DNA of 64,000 bases from Siphonodentalium dalli (Eukaryota; Mollusca; Scaphopoda; Gadilida; Siphonodentaliidae), in assembly GCA_032622095.1 (NCBI GenBank), contig CP136069.1, positions 6,062,976 through 6,126,975 on the forward strand, in the 5' to 3' direction. The translations under genes were made by a program, and so were the position numbers. Positions 16,429-31,138 of this stretch are shown piece by piece; position 1 is the first letter of the stretch, and the number at the start of each line of letters is the position of its first letter. The notes below the pieces were generated by a model. It ran no database searches and was not told the origin of the DNA. It was given only the letters and a program-made list of their open reading frames with translations.

Positions 16429-17821
16429 CGACGTGAAACTAACAGTGGCTTCCATGAGGCATTCAATTAATAAATTGGACGTGAAACTAACAGTGGCTTC
16501 CATGAGGCATTCAATTAATAAATTGGACGTGAAACTAACAGTGGCTTCCATGAGGCATTCAATTAATACATTGGACGTGAAACTAACAGTGGCTTCCATG
16601 AGGCATTCAATTAATAAATTGGACGTGAAACTAACAGTGGCTTACATGAGGCATTCAATTAATAAATTGGACGTGAAACTAACAGTGGCTTCCATGAGGC
16701 ATTCAATTAATAAATTGGACGTGAAACTAACAGTGGCTTCCATGAGGCATTCAATTAATAAATTGGACGTGAAACTAACAGTGGCTTCCATGAGGCATTC
16801 AATTAATAAATTGGACGTGAAACTAACAGTGGCTTCCATGAGGCATTCAATTAATACATTGGACGTGAAACTAACAGTGGCTTCCATGAGGCATTCAATT
16901 AATAAATGCGACGTGAAACTAACAGTGGCTTCCATGAGGCATTCAATTAATAAATTGGACGTGAAACTAACAGTGGCTTCCATGAGGCATTCAATTAATA
17001 AATTGGACGTGAAACTAACAGTGGCTTCCATGAGGCATTCAATTAATAAATTGGACGTGAAACTAACAGTGGCTTCCATGAGGCATTCAATTAATAAATT
17101 GGACGTGAAACTAACAGTGGCTTCCATGAGGCATTCAATTAATAAATTGGACGTGAAACTAACAGTGGCTTCCATGAGGCATTCAATTAATAAATTGGAC
17201 GTGAAACTAACAGTGGCTTCCATGAGGCATTCAATTAATAAATTGGACGTGAAACTAACAGTGGCTTCCATAAGGCATTCAATTAATACATTGGACGTGA
17301 AACTAACAGTGGCTTCCATGAGGCATTCAATTAATAAATGCGACGTGAAACTAACAGTGGCTTCCATGAGGCATTCAATTAATACATTGGACGTGAAACT
17401 AACAGTGGCTTCCATGAGGCATTCAATTAATAAATTGGACGTGAAACTAACAGTGGCTTCCATGAGGCATTCAATTAATAAATTGGACGTGAAACTAACA
17501 GTGGCTTCCATAAGGCATTCAATTAATAAATTGGACGTGAAACTAACAGTGGCTTCCATGAGGCATTCAATTAATAAATTGGACGTGAAACTAACAGTGG
17601 CTTCCATAAGGCATTCAATTAATAAATTGGACGTGAAACTAACAGTGGCTTCCATGAGGCATTCAATTAATAAATTGGACGTGAAACTAACAGTGGCTTC
17701 CATAAGGCATTCAATTAATACATTGGACGTGAAACTAACAGTGGCTTCCATGAGGCATTCAATTAATAAATTGGACGTGAAACTAACAGTGGCTTCCATG
17801 AGGCATTCAATTAATAAATGC
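16429..17821 (+). repeat. About 10-unit higher-order block marked by AAATGCGAC
   Basis: The rare TGCG variant of TTGG occurs at 16429, 16909, 17341 and 17821, spaced 480, 432 and 480 bp. Flanking units repeat similar variant strings, so a block of about ten units was copied, once with a one-unit loss. The variant also appears at 24301, 24349 and near 31309. Confidence 0.8.
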
Positions 17822-19277
17822 GACGTGAAACTAACAGTGGCTTCCATGAGGCATTCAATTAATACATTGGACGTGAAACTAACAGTGGCTTCCATGAGGC
17901 ATTCAATTAATAAATTGGACGTGAAACTAACAGTGGCTTCCATGAGGCATTCAATTAATAAATTGGACGTGAAACTAACAGTGGCTTCCATAAGGCATTC
18001 AATTAATAAATTGGACGTGAAACTAACAGTGGCTTACATGAGGCATTCAATTAATACATTGGACGTGAAACTAACAGTGGCTTCCATAAGGCATTCAATT
18101 AATACATTGGACGTGAAACTAACAGTGGCTTACATGAGGCATTCAATTAATAAATTGGACGTGAAACTAACAGTGGCTTCCATGAGGCATTCAATTAATA
18201 AATTGGACGTGAAACTAACAGTGGCTTCCATAAGGCATTCAATTAATAAATTGGACGTGAAACTAACAGTGGCTTCCATGAGGCATTCAATTAATAAATT
18301 GGACGCGAAACTAACAGTGGCTTCCATGAGGCATTCAATTAATACATTGGACGTGAAACTAACAGTGGCTTCCATGAGGCATTCAATTAATTCATTGGAC
18401 GTGAAACTAACAGTGGCTTCCATGAGGCATTCAATTAATAAATTGGACGTGAAACTAACAGTGGCTTCCATGAGGCATTCAATTAATAAATTGGACGTGA
18501 AACTAACAGTGGCTTCCACGAGGCATTCAATTAATAAATTGGACGTGAAACTAACAGTGGCTTCCATAAGGCATTCAATTAATAAATTGGACGTGAAACT
18601 AACAGTGGCTTACATGAGGCATTCAATTAATACATTGGACGTGAAACTAACAGTGGCTTCCATGAGGCATTCAATTAATTCATTGGACGTGAAACTAACA
18701 GTGGCTTCCATAAGGCATTCAATTAATACATTGGACGTGAAACTAACAGTGGCTTCCATAAGGCATTCAATTAATACATTGGACGTGAAACTAACAGTGG
18801 CTTCCATAAGGCATTCAATTAATTCATTGGACGTGAAACTAACAGTGGCTTCCATGAGGCATTCAATTAATTCATTGGACGTGAAACTAACAGTGGCTTC
18901 CATAAGGCATTCAATTAATACATTGGACGTGAAACTAACAGTGGCTTCCATAAGGCATTCAATTAATACATTGGACGTGAAACTAACAGTGGCTTCCATG
19001 AGGCATTCAATTAATAAATTGGACGTGAAACTAACAGTGGCTTACATGAGGCATTCAATTAATACATTGGACGTGAAACTAACAGCGGCTTCCATAAGGC
19101 ATTCAATTAATAAATTGGACGTGAAACTAACAGTGGCTTCCATAAGGCATTCAATTAATACATTGGACGTGAAACTAACAGTGGCTTCCATAAGGCATTC
19201 AATTAATACATTGGACGTGAAACTAACAGCGGCTTCCATAAGGCATTCAATTAATACATTGGACGTGAAACTAACAG

Positions 19278-20142
19278 CGGCTTCCATGAGGCATTCAATT
19301 AATAAATTGGACGTGAAACTAACAGTGGCTTCCATAAGGCATTCAATTAATAAATTGGACGTGAAACTAACAGTGGCTTCCATAAGGCATTCAATTAATA
19401 CATTGGACGTGAAACTAACAGTGGCTTCCATAAGGCATTCAATTAATACATTGGACGTGAAACTAACAGCGGCTTCCATAAGGCATTCAATTAATACATT
19501 GGACGTGAAACTAACAGCGGCTTCCATAAGGCATTCAATTAATACATTGGACGTGAAACTAACAGCGGCTTCCATGAGGCATTCAATTAATAAATTGGAC
19601 GTGAAACTAACAGTGGCTTACATGAGGCATTCAATTAATAAATTGGACGTGAAACTAACAGTGGCTTCCATGAGGCATTCAATTAATACATTGGACGTGA
19701 AACTAACAGTGGCTTCCATGAGGCATTCAATTAATAAATTGGACGTGAAACTAACAGTGGCTTCCATGAGGCATTCAATTAATACATTGGACGTGAAACT
19801 AACAGTGGCTTACCTAAGGCATTCAATTAATACATTGGACGTGAAACTAACAGCGGCTTCCATGAGGCATTCAATTAATAAATTGGACGTGAAACTAACA
19901 GTGGCTTCCATAAGGCATTCAATTAATAAATTGGACGTGAAACTAACAGTGGCTTCCATAAGGCATTCAATTAATACATTGGACGTGAAACTAACAGTGG
20001 CTTCCATAAGGCATTCAATTAATACATTGGACGTGAAACTAACAGCGGCTTCCATAAGGCATTCAATTAATACATTGGACGTGAAACTAACAGCGGCTTC
20101 CATAAGGCATTCAATTAATACATTGGACGTGAAACTAACAGC
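19278..20142 (+). repeat. Duplicated 12-unit (576-bp) block marked by ACAGCGGCT
   Basis: GTG to GCG changes at 19278, 19470, 19518 and 19566 recur at 19854, 20046, 20094 and 20142, each shifted by 576 bp. The accompanying ATA/ATG and ACA/AAA states match over the six units before the triplet. A segmental duplication of 12 units inside the array is the simplest reading. Confidence 0.85.
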
Positions 20143-23100
20143 GGCTTCCATGAGGCATTCAATTAATAAATTGGACGTGAAACTAACAGTGGCTTCCATG
20201 AGGCATTCAATTAATAAATTGGACGTGAAACTAACAGTGGCTTCCATGAGGCATTCAATTAATACATTGGACGTGAAACTAACAGTGGCTTCCATGAGGC
20301 ATTCAATTAATAAATTGGACGTGAAACTAACAGTGGCTTCCATGAGGCATTCAATTAATACATTGGACGTGAAACTAACAGTGGCTTACCTAAGGCATTC
20401 AATTAATACATTGGACGTGAAACTAACAGTGGCTTACCTAAGGCATTCAATTAATAAATTGGACGTGAAACTAACAGTGGCTTACCTAAGGCATTCAATT
20501 AATACATTGGACGTGAAACTAACAGTGGCTTCCATAAGGCATTCAATTAATAAATTGGACGTGAAACTAACAGTGGCTTCCATGAGGCATTCAATTAATA
20601 AATTGGACGTGAAACTAACAGTGGCTTCCATAAGGCATTCAATTAATAAATTGGACGTGAAACTAACAGTGGCTTCCATGAGGCATTCAATTAATACATT
20701 GGACGTGAAACTAACAGTGGCTTACCTAAGGCATTCAATTAATACATTGGACGTGAAACTAACAGTGGCTTCCATAAGGCATTCAATTAATAAATTGGAC
20801 GTGAAACTAACAGTGGCTTCCATAAGGCATTCAATTAATAAATTGGACGTGAAACTAACAGTGGCTTCCATAAGGCATTCAATTAATACATTGGACGTGA
20901 AACTAACAGTGGCTTCCATGAGGCATTCAATTAATAAATTGGACGTGAAACTAACAGTGGCTTCCATGAGGCATTCAATTAATACATTGGACGTGAAACT
21001 AACAGTGGCTTCCATAAGGCATTCAATTAATAAATTGGACGTGAAACTAACAGTGGCTTCCATGAGGCATTCAATTAATACATTGGACGTGAAACTAACA
21101 GTGGCTTACATAAGGCATTCAATTAATAAATTGGACGTGAAACTAACAGTGGCTTCCATGAGGCATTCAATTAATACATTGGACGTGAAACTAACAGTGG
21201 CTTCCATGAGGCATTCAATTAATACATTGGACGTGAAACTAACAGTGGCTTCCATGAGGCATTCAATTAATACATTGGACGTGAAACTAACAGTGGCTTC
21301 CATGAGGCATTCAATTAATACATTGGACGTGAAACTAACAGTGGCTTACCTAAGGCATTCAATTAATAAATTGGACGCGAAACTAACAGTGGCTTCCATG
21401 AGGCATTCAATTAATAAATTGGACGTGAAACTAACAGTGGCTTCCATGAGGCATTCAATTAATACATTGGACGTGAAACTAACAGTGGCTTCCATAAGGC
21501 ATTCAATTAATAAATTGGACGTGAAACTAACAGTGGCTTCCATGAGGCATTCAATTAATAAATTGGACGTGAAACTAACAGTGGCTTCCATGAGGCATTC
21601 AATTAATAAATTGGACGTGAAACTAACAGTGGCTTCCATGAGGCATTCAATTAATAAATTGGACGTGAAACTAACAGTGGCTTCCATGAGGCATTCAATT
21701 AATAAATTGGACGTGAAACTAACAGTGGCTTACATAAGGCATTCAATTAATACATTGGACGTGAAACTAACAGTGGCTTCCATGAGGCATTCAATTAATA
21801 CATTGGACGTGAAACTAACAGTGGCTTCCATGAGGCATTCAATTAATAAATTGGACGTGAAACTAACAGTGGCTTCCATGAGGCATTCAATTAATACATT
21901 GGACGTGAAACTAACAGTGGCTTACATAAGGCATTCAATTAATAAATTGGACGTGAAACTAACAGTGGCTTCCATGAGGCATTCAATTAATAAATTGGAC
22001 GTGAAACTAACAGTGGCTTCCATGAGGCATTCAATTAATAAATTGGACGTGAAACTAACAGTGGCTTCCATGAGGCATTCAATTAATAAATTGGACGTGA
22101 AACTAACAGTGGCTTCCATGAGGCATTCAATTAATAAATTGGACGTGAAACTAACAGTGGCTTACATGAGGCATTCAATTAATTCATTGGACGTGAAACT
22201 AACAGTGGCTTCCATGAGGCATTCAATTAATAAATTGGACGTGAAACTAACAGTGGCTTACATAAGGCATTCAATTAATACATTGGACGTGAAACTAACA
22301 GTGGCTTCCATAAGGCATTCAATTAATAAATTGGACGTGAAACTAACAGTGGCTTACATAAGGCATTCAATTAATAAATTGGACGTGAAACTAACAGTGG
22401 CTTACATAAGGCATTCAATTAATACATTGGACGTGAAACTAACAGTGGCTTCCATAAGGCATTCAATTAATAAATTGGACGTGAAACTAACAGTGGCTTA
22501 CATAAGGCATTCAATTAATAAATTGGACGTGAAACTAACAGTGGCTTACATAAGGCATTCAATTAATACATTGGACGTGAAACTAACAGTGGCTTACATA
22601 AGGCATTCAATTAATAAATTGGACGTGAAACTAACAGTGGCTTACATAAGGCATTCAATTAATAAATTGGACGTGAAACTAACAGTGGCTTACATAAGGC
22701 ATTCAATTAATAAATTGGACGTGAAACTAACAGTGGCTTACATAAGGCATTCAATTAATACATTGGACGTGAAACTAACAGTGGCTTACATAAGGCATTC
22801 AATTAATAAATTGGACGTGAAACTAACAGTGGCTTACATAAGGCATTCAATTAATAAATTGGACGTGAAACTAACAGTGGCTTCCATGAGGCATTCAATT
22901 AATAAATTGGACGTGAAACTAACAGTGGCTTACATAAGGCATTCAATTAATAAATTGGACGTGAAACTAACAGTGGCTTACATAAGGCATTCAATTAATA
23001 CATTGGACGTGAAACTAACAGTGGCTTCCATAAGGCATTCAATTAATAAATTGGACGTGAAACTAACAGTGGCTTACATAAGGCATTCAATTAATAAATT

Positions 23101-26100
23101 GGACGTGAAACTAACAGTGGCTTCCATAAGGCATTCAATTAATAAATTGGACGTGAAACTAACAGTGGCTTACATAAGGCATTCAATTAATAAATTGGAC
23201 GTGAAACTAACAGTGGCTTCCATGAGGCATTCAATTAATAAATTGGACGTGAAACTAACAGTGGCTTACATAAGGCATTCAATTAATAAATTGGACGTGA
23301 AACTAACAGTGGCTTACATAAGGCATTCAATTAATACATTGGACGTGAAACTAACAGTGGCTTCCATAAGGCATTCAATTAATAAATTGGACGTGAAACT
23401 AACAGTGGCTTCCATGAGGCATTCAATTAATACATTGCACGTGAAACTAACAGTGGCTTCCATGAGGCATTCAATTAATACATTGCACGTGAAACTAACA
23501 GTGGCTTACATGAGGCATTCAATTAATAAATTGGACGTGAAACTAACAGTGGCTTCCATGAGGCATTCAATTAATACATTGGACGTGAAACTAACAGTGG
23601 CTTCCATAAGGCATTCAATTAATAAATTGGACGTGAAACTAACAGTGGCTTCCATGAGGCATTCAATTAATAAATTGGACGTGAAACTAACAGTGGCTTC
23701 CATGAGGCATTCAATTAATAAATTGGACGTGAAACTAACAGTGGCTTCCATAAGGCATTCAATTAATAAATTGGACGTGAAACTAACAGTGGCTTCCATG
23801 AGGCATTCAATTAATAAATTGGACGTGAAACTAACAGTGGCTTCCATGAGGCATTCAATTAATACATTGGACGTGAAACTAACAGTGGCTTACATGAGGC
23901 ATTCAATTAATAAATTGGACGTGAAACTAACAGTGGCTTACATAAGGCATTCAATTAATAAATTGGACGTGAAACTAACAGTGGCTTCCATGAGGCATTC
24001 AATTAATACATTGGACGTGAAACTAACAGTGGCTTACATGAGGCATTCAATTAATAAATTGGACGTGAAACTAACAGTGGCTTACATAAGGCATTCAATT
24101 AATAAATTGGACGTGAAACTAACAGTGGCTTCCATAAGGCATTCAATTAATACATTGGACGTGAAACTAACAGTGGCTTCCATAAGGCATTCAATTAATT
24201 CATTGGACGTGAAACTAACAGTGGCTTCCATAAGGCATTCAATTAATAAATTGGACGTGAAACTAACAGTGGCTTCCATGAGGCATTCAATTAATAAATG
24301 CGACGTGAAACTAACAGTGGCTTCCATAAGGCATTCAATTAATAAATGCGACGTGAAACTAACAGTGGCTTCCATGAGGCATTCAATTAATAAATTGGAC
24401 GTGAAACTAACAATGGCTTCCATGAGGCATTCAATTAATTCATTGGACGTGAAACTAACAGTGGCTTCCATAAGGCATTCAATTAATAAATTGGACGTGA
24501 AACTAACAGTGGCTTCCATGAGGCATTCAATTAATAAATTGGACGTGAAACTAACAGTGGCTTCCATGAGGCATTCAATTAATAAATTGGACGTGAAACT
24601 AACAGTGGCTTACATAAGGCATTCAATTAATAAATTGGACGTGAAACTAACAGTGGCTTCCATAAGGCATTCAATTAATAAATTGGACGTGAAACTAACA
24701 GTGGCTTCCATAAGGCATTCAATTAATACATTGGACGTGAAACTAACAGTGGCTTCTATGAGGCATTCAATTAATACATTGGACGTGAAACTAACAATGG
24801 CTTCCATGAGGCATTCAATTAATAAATTGGACGTGAAACTAACAGTGGCTTCCATGAGGCATTCAATTAATAAATTGGACGTGAAACTAACAGTGACTTC
24901 CATGAGGCATTCAATTAATAAATTGGACGTGAAACTAACAGTGGCTTCCATAAGGCATTCAATTAATAAATTGGACGTGAAACTAACAGTGGCTTCCATG
25001 AGGCATTCAATTAATACATTGGACGTGAAACTAACAGTGGCTTCCATGAGGCATTCAATTAATAAATTGGACGTGAAACTAACAGTGGCTTACATAAGGC
25101 ATTCAATTAATACATTGGACGTGAAACTAACAGTGGCTTCCATGAGGCATTCAATTAATAAATTGGACGTGAAACTAACAGTGGCTTCCATGAGGCATTC
25201 AATTAATAAATTGGACGTGAAACTAACAGTGGCTTCCATGAGGCATTCAATTAATAAATTGGACGTGAAACTAACAGTGGCTTCCATGAGGCATTCAATT
25301 AATAAATTGGACGTGAAACTAACAGTGGCTTCCATGAGGCATTCAATTAATAAATTGGACGTGAAACTAACAGTGGCTTCCATGAGGCATTCAATTAATA
25401 AATTGGACGTGAAACTAACAGTGGCTTCCATGAGGCATTCAATTAATAAATTGGACGTGAAACTAACAGCGGCTTACATGAGGCATTCAATTAATACATT
25501 GGACGTGAAACTAACAATGGCTTACATAAGGCATTCAATTAATAAATTGGACGTGAAACTAACAGTGGCTTCCATGAGGCATTCAATTAATAAATTGGAC
25601 GTGAAACTAACAGTGGCTTCCATGAGGCATTCAATTAATAAATTGGACGTGAAACTAACAGCGGCTTACATGAGGCATTCAATTAATACATTGGACGTGA
25701 AACTAACAATGGCTTCCATAAGGCATTCAATTAATAAATTGGACGTGAAACTAACAGTGGCTTCCATGAGGCATTCAATTAATAAATTGGACGTGAAACT
25801 AACAGTGGCTTCCATGAGGCATTCAATTAATAAATTGGACGTGAAACTAACAGTGGCTTCCATAAGGCATTCAATTAATACATTGGACGTGAAACTAACA
25901 GTGGCTTCCATGAGGCATTCAATTAATAAATTGGACGTGAAACTAACAGTGGCTTCCATGAGGCATTCAATTAATAAATTGGACGTGAAACTAACAGTGG
26001 CTTCCATGAGGCATTCAATTAATAAATTGGACGTGAAACTAACAGTGGCGTCCATGAGGCATTCAATTAATAAATTGGACGTGAAACTAACAGTGGCTTC

Positions 26101-29100
26101 CATAAGGCATTCAATTAATACATTGGACGTGAAACTAACAGTGGCTTACATAAGGCATTCAATTAATACATTGGACGTGAAACTAACAGTGGCTTACATA
26201 AGGCATTCAATTAATACATTGGACGTGAAACTAACAGTGGCTTACATGAGGCATTCAATTAATAAATTGGACGTGAAACTAACAGTGGCTTACATGAGGC
26301 ATTCAATTAATACATTGGACGTGAAACTAACAGTGGCTTACATAAGGCATTCAATTAATACATTGGACGTGAAACTAACAGTGGCTTCCATAAGGCATTC
26401 AATTAATACATTGGACGTGAAACTAACAGTGGCTTACATGAGGCATTCAATTAATACATTGGACGTGAAACTAACAGTGGCTTACATAAGGCATTCAATT
26501 AATACATTGGACGTGAAACTAACAGTGGCTTCCATAAGGCATTCAATTAATACATTGGACGTGAAACTAACAGTGGCTTACATGAGGCATTCAATTAATA
26601 CATTGGACGTGAAACTAACAGTGGCTTCCATGAGGCATTCAATTAATACATTGGACGTGAAACTAACAGTGGCTTCCATGAGGCATTCAATTAATATATT
26701 GGACGTGAAACTAACAGTGGCTTCCATGAGGCATTCAATTAATACATTGGACGTGAAACTAACAGTGGCTTACATGAGGCATTCAATTAATACATTGGAC
26801 GTGAAACTAACAGTGGCTTCCATGAGGCATTCAATTAATAAATTGGACGTGAAACTAACAGTGGCTTCCATGAGGCATTCAATTAATACATTGGACGTGA
26901 AACTAACAGTGGCTTCCATGAGGCATTCAATTAATAAATTGGACGTGAAACTAACAGTGGCTTCCATGAGGCATTCAATTAATACATTGGACGTGAAACT
27001 AACAATGGCTTCCATGTGGCATTCAATTAATACATTGGACGTGAAACTAACAGTGGCTTCCATAAGGCATTCAATTAATATATTGGACGTGAAACTAACA
27101 GTGGCTTACATGAGGCATTCAATTAATACATTGGACGTGAAACTAACAGTGGCTTCCATGAGGCATTCAATTAATAAATTGGACGTGAAACTAACAGTGG
27201 CTTCCATGAGGCATTCAATTAATACATTGGACGTGAAACTAACAGTGGCTTACATAAGGCATTCAATTAATACATTGGACGTGAAACTAACAGTGGCTTC
27301 CATAAGGCATTCAATTAATACATTGGACGTGAAACTAACAGTGGCTTACATGAGGCATTCAATTAATACATTGGACGTGAAACTAACAGTGGCTTCCATA
27401 AGGCATTCAATTAATACATTGGACGTGAAACTAACAGTGGCTTACATAAGGCATTCAATTAATACATTGGACGTGAAACTAACAGTGGCTTCCATAAGGC
27501 ATTCAATTAATACATTGGACGTGAAACTAACAGTGGCTTACATAAGGCATTCAATTAATAAATTGGACGTGAAACTAACAGTGGCTTACATGAGGCATTC
27601 AATTAATAAATTGGACGTGAAACTAACAGTGGCTTACATAAGGCATTCAATTAATACATTGGACGTGAAACTAACAGTGGCTTCCATGAGGCATTCAATT
27701 AATACATTGGACGTGAAACTAACAGTGGCTTCCATAAGGCATTCAATTAATACATTGGACGTGAAACTAACAGTGGCTTACATAAGGCATTCAATTAATA
27801 AATTGGACGTGAAACTAACAGTGGCTTACATGAGGCATTCAATTAATAAATTGGACGTGAAACTAACAGTGGCTTACATAAGGCATTCAATTAATACATT
27901 GGACGTGAAACTAACAGTGGCTTCCATGAGGCATTCAATTAATACATTGGACGTGAAACTAACAGTGGCTTCCATGAGGCATTCAATTAATACATTGGAC
28001 GTGAAACTAACAGTGGCTTACATGAGGCATTCAATTAATACATTGGACGTGAAACTAACAGTGGCTTCCATGAGGCATTCAATTAATACATTGGACGTGA
28101 AACTAACAGTGGCTTCCATGAGGCATTCAATTAATAAATTGGACGTGAAACTAACAGTGGCTTACATGAGGCATTCAATTAATACATTGGACGTGAAACT
28201 AACAGTGGCTTCCATGAGGCATTCAATTAATAAATTGGACGTGAAACTAACAGTGGCTTCCATGAGGCATTCAATTAATACATTGGACGTGAAACTAACA
28301 GTGGCTTACATAAGGCATTCAATTAATTCATTGGACGTGAAACTAACAGTGGCTTCCATGAGGCATTCAATTAATACATTGGACGTGAAACTAACAGTGG
28401 CTTCCATGAGGCATTCAATTAATAAATTGGACGTGAAACTAACAGTGGCTTCCATGAGGCATTCAATTAATACATTGGACGTGAAACTAACAGTGGCTTC
28501 CATGAGGCATTCAATTAATAAATTGGACGTGAAACTAACAGTGGCTTCCATAAGGCATTCAATTAATACATTGGACGTGAAACTAACAGTGGCTTCCATG
28601 AGGCATTCAATTAATAAATTGGACGTGAAACTAACAGTGGCTTACATGAGGCATTCAATTAATACATTGGACGTGAAACTAACAGTGGCTTACATAAGGC
28701 ATTCAATTAATTCATTGGACGTGAAACTAACAGTGGCTTCCATGAGGCATTCAATTAATACATTGGACGTGAAACTAACAGTGGCTTCCATGAGGCATTC
28801 AATTAATAAATTGGACGTGAAACTAACAGTGGCTTCCATGAGGCATTCAATTAATACATTGGACGTGAAACTAACAGTGGCTTCCATGAGGCATTCAATT
28901 AATAAATTGGACGTGAAACTAACAGTGGCTTCCATAAGGCATTCAATTAATACATTGGACGTGAAACTAACAGTGGCTTCCATGAGGCATTCAATTAATA
29001 AATTGGACGTGAAACTAACAGTGGCTTACATGAGGCATTCAATTAATACATTGGACGTGAAACTAACAGTGGCTTACATAAGGCATTCAATTAATAAATT

Positions 29101-30463
29101 GGACGTGAAACTAACAGTGGCTTCCATGAGGCATTCAATTAATAAATTGGACGTGAAACTAACAGTGGCTTCCATGAGGCATTCAATTAATAAATTGGAC
29201 GTGAAACTAACAGTGGCTTCCATAAGGCATTCAATTAATAAATTGGACGTGAAACTAACAGTGGCTTCCATAAGGCATTCAATTAATAAATTGGACGTGA
29301 AACTAACAGTGGCTTCCATAAGGCATTCAATTAATAAATTGGACGTGAAACTAACAGTGGCTTCCATAAGGCATTCAATTAATAAATTGGACGTGAAACT
29401 AACAGTGGCTTCCATAAGGCATTCAATTAATTCATTGGACGTGAAACTAACAGTGGCTTACATGAGGCATTCAATTAATAAATTGGACGTGAAACTAACA
29501 GTGGCTTCCATAAGGCATTCAATTAATACATTGGACGTGAAACTAACAGTGGCTTACATGAGGCATTCAATTAATAAATTGGACGTGAAACTAACAGTGG
29601 CTTCCATAAGGCATTCAATTAATTCATTGGACGTGAAACTAACAGTGGCTTCCATAAGGCATTCAATTAATAAATTGGACGTGAAACTAACAGTGGCTTC
29701 CATAAGGCATTCAATTAATAAATTGGACGTGAAACTAACAGTGGCTTCCATAAGGCATTCAATTAATAAATTGGACGTGAAACTAACAGTGGCTTACCTA
29801 AGGCATTCAATTAATAAATTGGACGTGAAACTAACAGTGGCTTCCATGAGGCATTCAATTAATTCATTGGACGTGAAACTAACAGTGGCTTACATAAGGC
29901 ATTCAATTAATAAATTGGACGTGAAACTAACAGTGGCTTACCTAAGGCATTCAATTAATAAATTGGACGTGAAACTAACAGTGGCTTCCATAAGGCATTC
30001 AATTAATACATTGGACGTGAAACTAACAGTGGCTTCCATGAGGCATTCAATTAATAAATTGGACGTGAAACTAACAGTGGCTTCCATGAGGCATTCAATT
30101 AATAAATTGGACGTGAAACTAACAGTGGCTTCCATGAGGCATTCAATTAATACATTGGACGTGAAACTAACAGTGGCTTCCATGAGGCATTCAATTAATA
30201 CATTGGACGTGAAACTAACAGTGGCTTCCATGAGGCATTCAATTAATACATTGGACGTGAAACTAACAGTGGCTTCCATAAGGCATTCAATTAATAAATT
30301 GGACGTGAAACTAACAGTGGCTTCCATAAGGCATTCAATTAATTCATTGGACGTGAAACTAACAGTGGCTTACATAAGGCATTCAATTAATAAATTGGAC
30401 GTGAAACTAACAGTGGCTTCCATGAGGCATTCAATTAATAAATTGGACGTGAAACTAACAGTG

Positions 30464-31138
30464 GGTTCCATGAGGCATTCAATTAATTCATTGGACGTGA
30501 AACTAACAGTGGCTTACATAAGGCATTCAATTAATAAATTGGACGTGAAACTAACAGTGGGTTCCATGAGGCATTCAATTAATTCATTGGACGTGAAACT
30601 AACAGTGGCTTACATAAGGCATTCAATTAATAAATTGGACGTGAAACTAACAGTGGGTTCCATGAGGCATTCAATTAATACATTGGACGTGAAACTAACA
30701 GTGGCTTCCATGAGGCATTCAATTAATTCATTGGACGTGAAACTAACAGTGGCTTCCATGAGGCATTCAATTAATAAATTGGACGTGAAACTAACAGTGG
30801 CTTCCATGAGGCATTCAATTAATAAATTGGACGTGAAACTAACAGTGGGTTCCATGAGGCATTCAATTAATTCATTGGACGTGAAACTAACAGTGGCTTC
30901 CATGAGGCATTCAATTAATACATTGGACGTGAAACTAACAGTGGCTTCCATAAGGCATTCAATTAATAAATTGGACGTGAAACTAACAGTGGCTTCCATA
31001 AGGCATTCAATTAATTCATTGGACGTGAAACTAACAGTGGCTTACATAAGGCATTCAATTAATAAATTGGACGTGAAACTAACAGTGGCTTCCATGAGGC
31101 ATTCAATTAATAAATTGGACGTGAAACTAACAGTGGGT
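30464..31138 (+). repeat. 2-unit (96-bp) higher-order repeat marked by GTGGGTTCC
   Basis: The GCT to GGT change occurs at 30464, 30560, 30656, 30848 and 31136. The first three are 96 bp apart and alternate with a TAC/ATA unit, forming a dimer repeat. Later copies are at multiples of 96. Confidence 0.8.
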
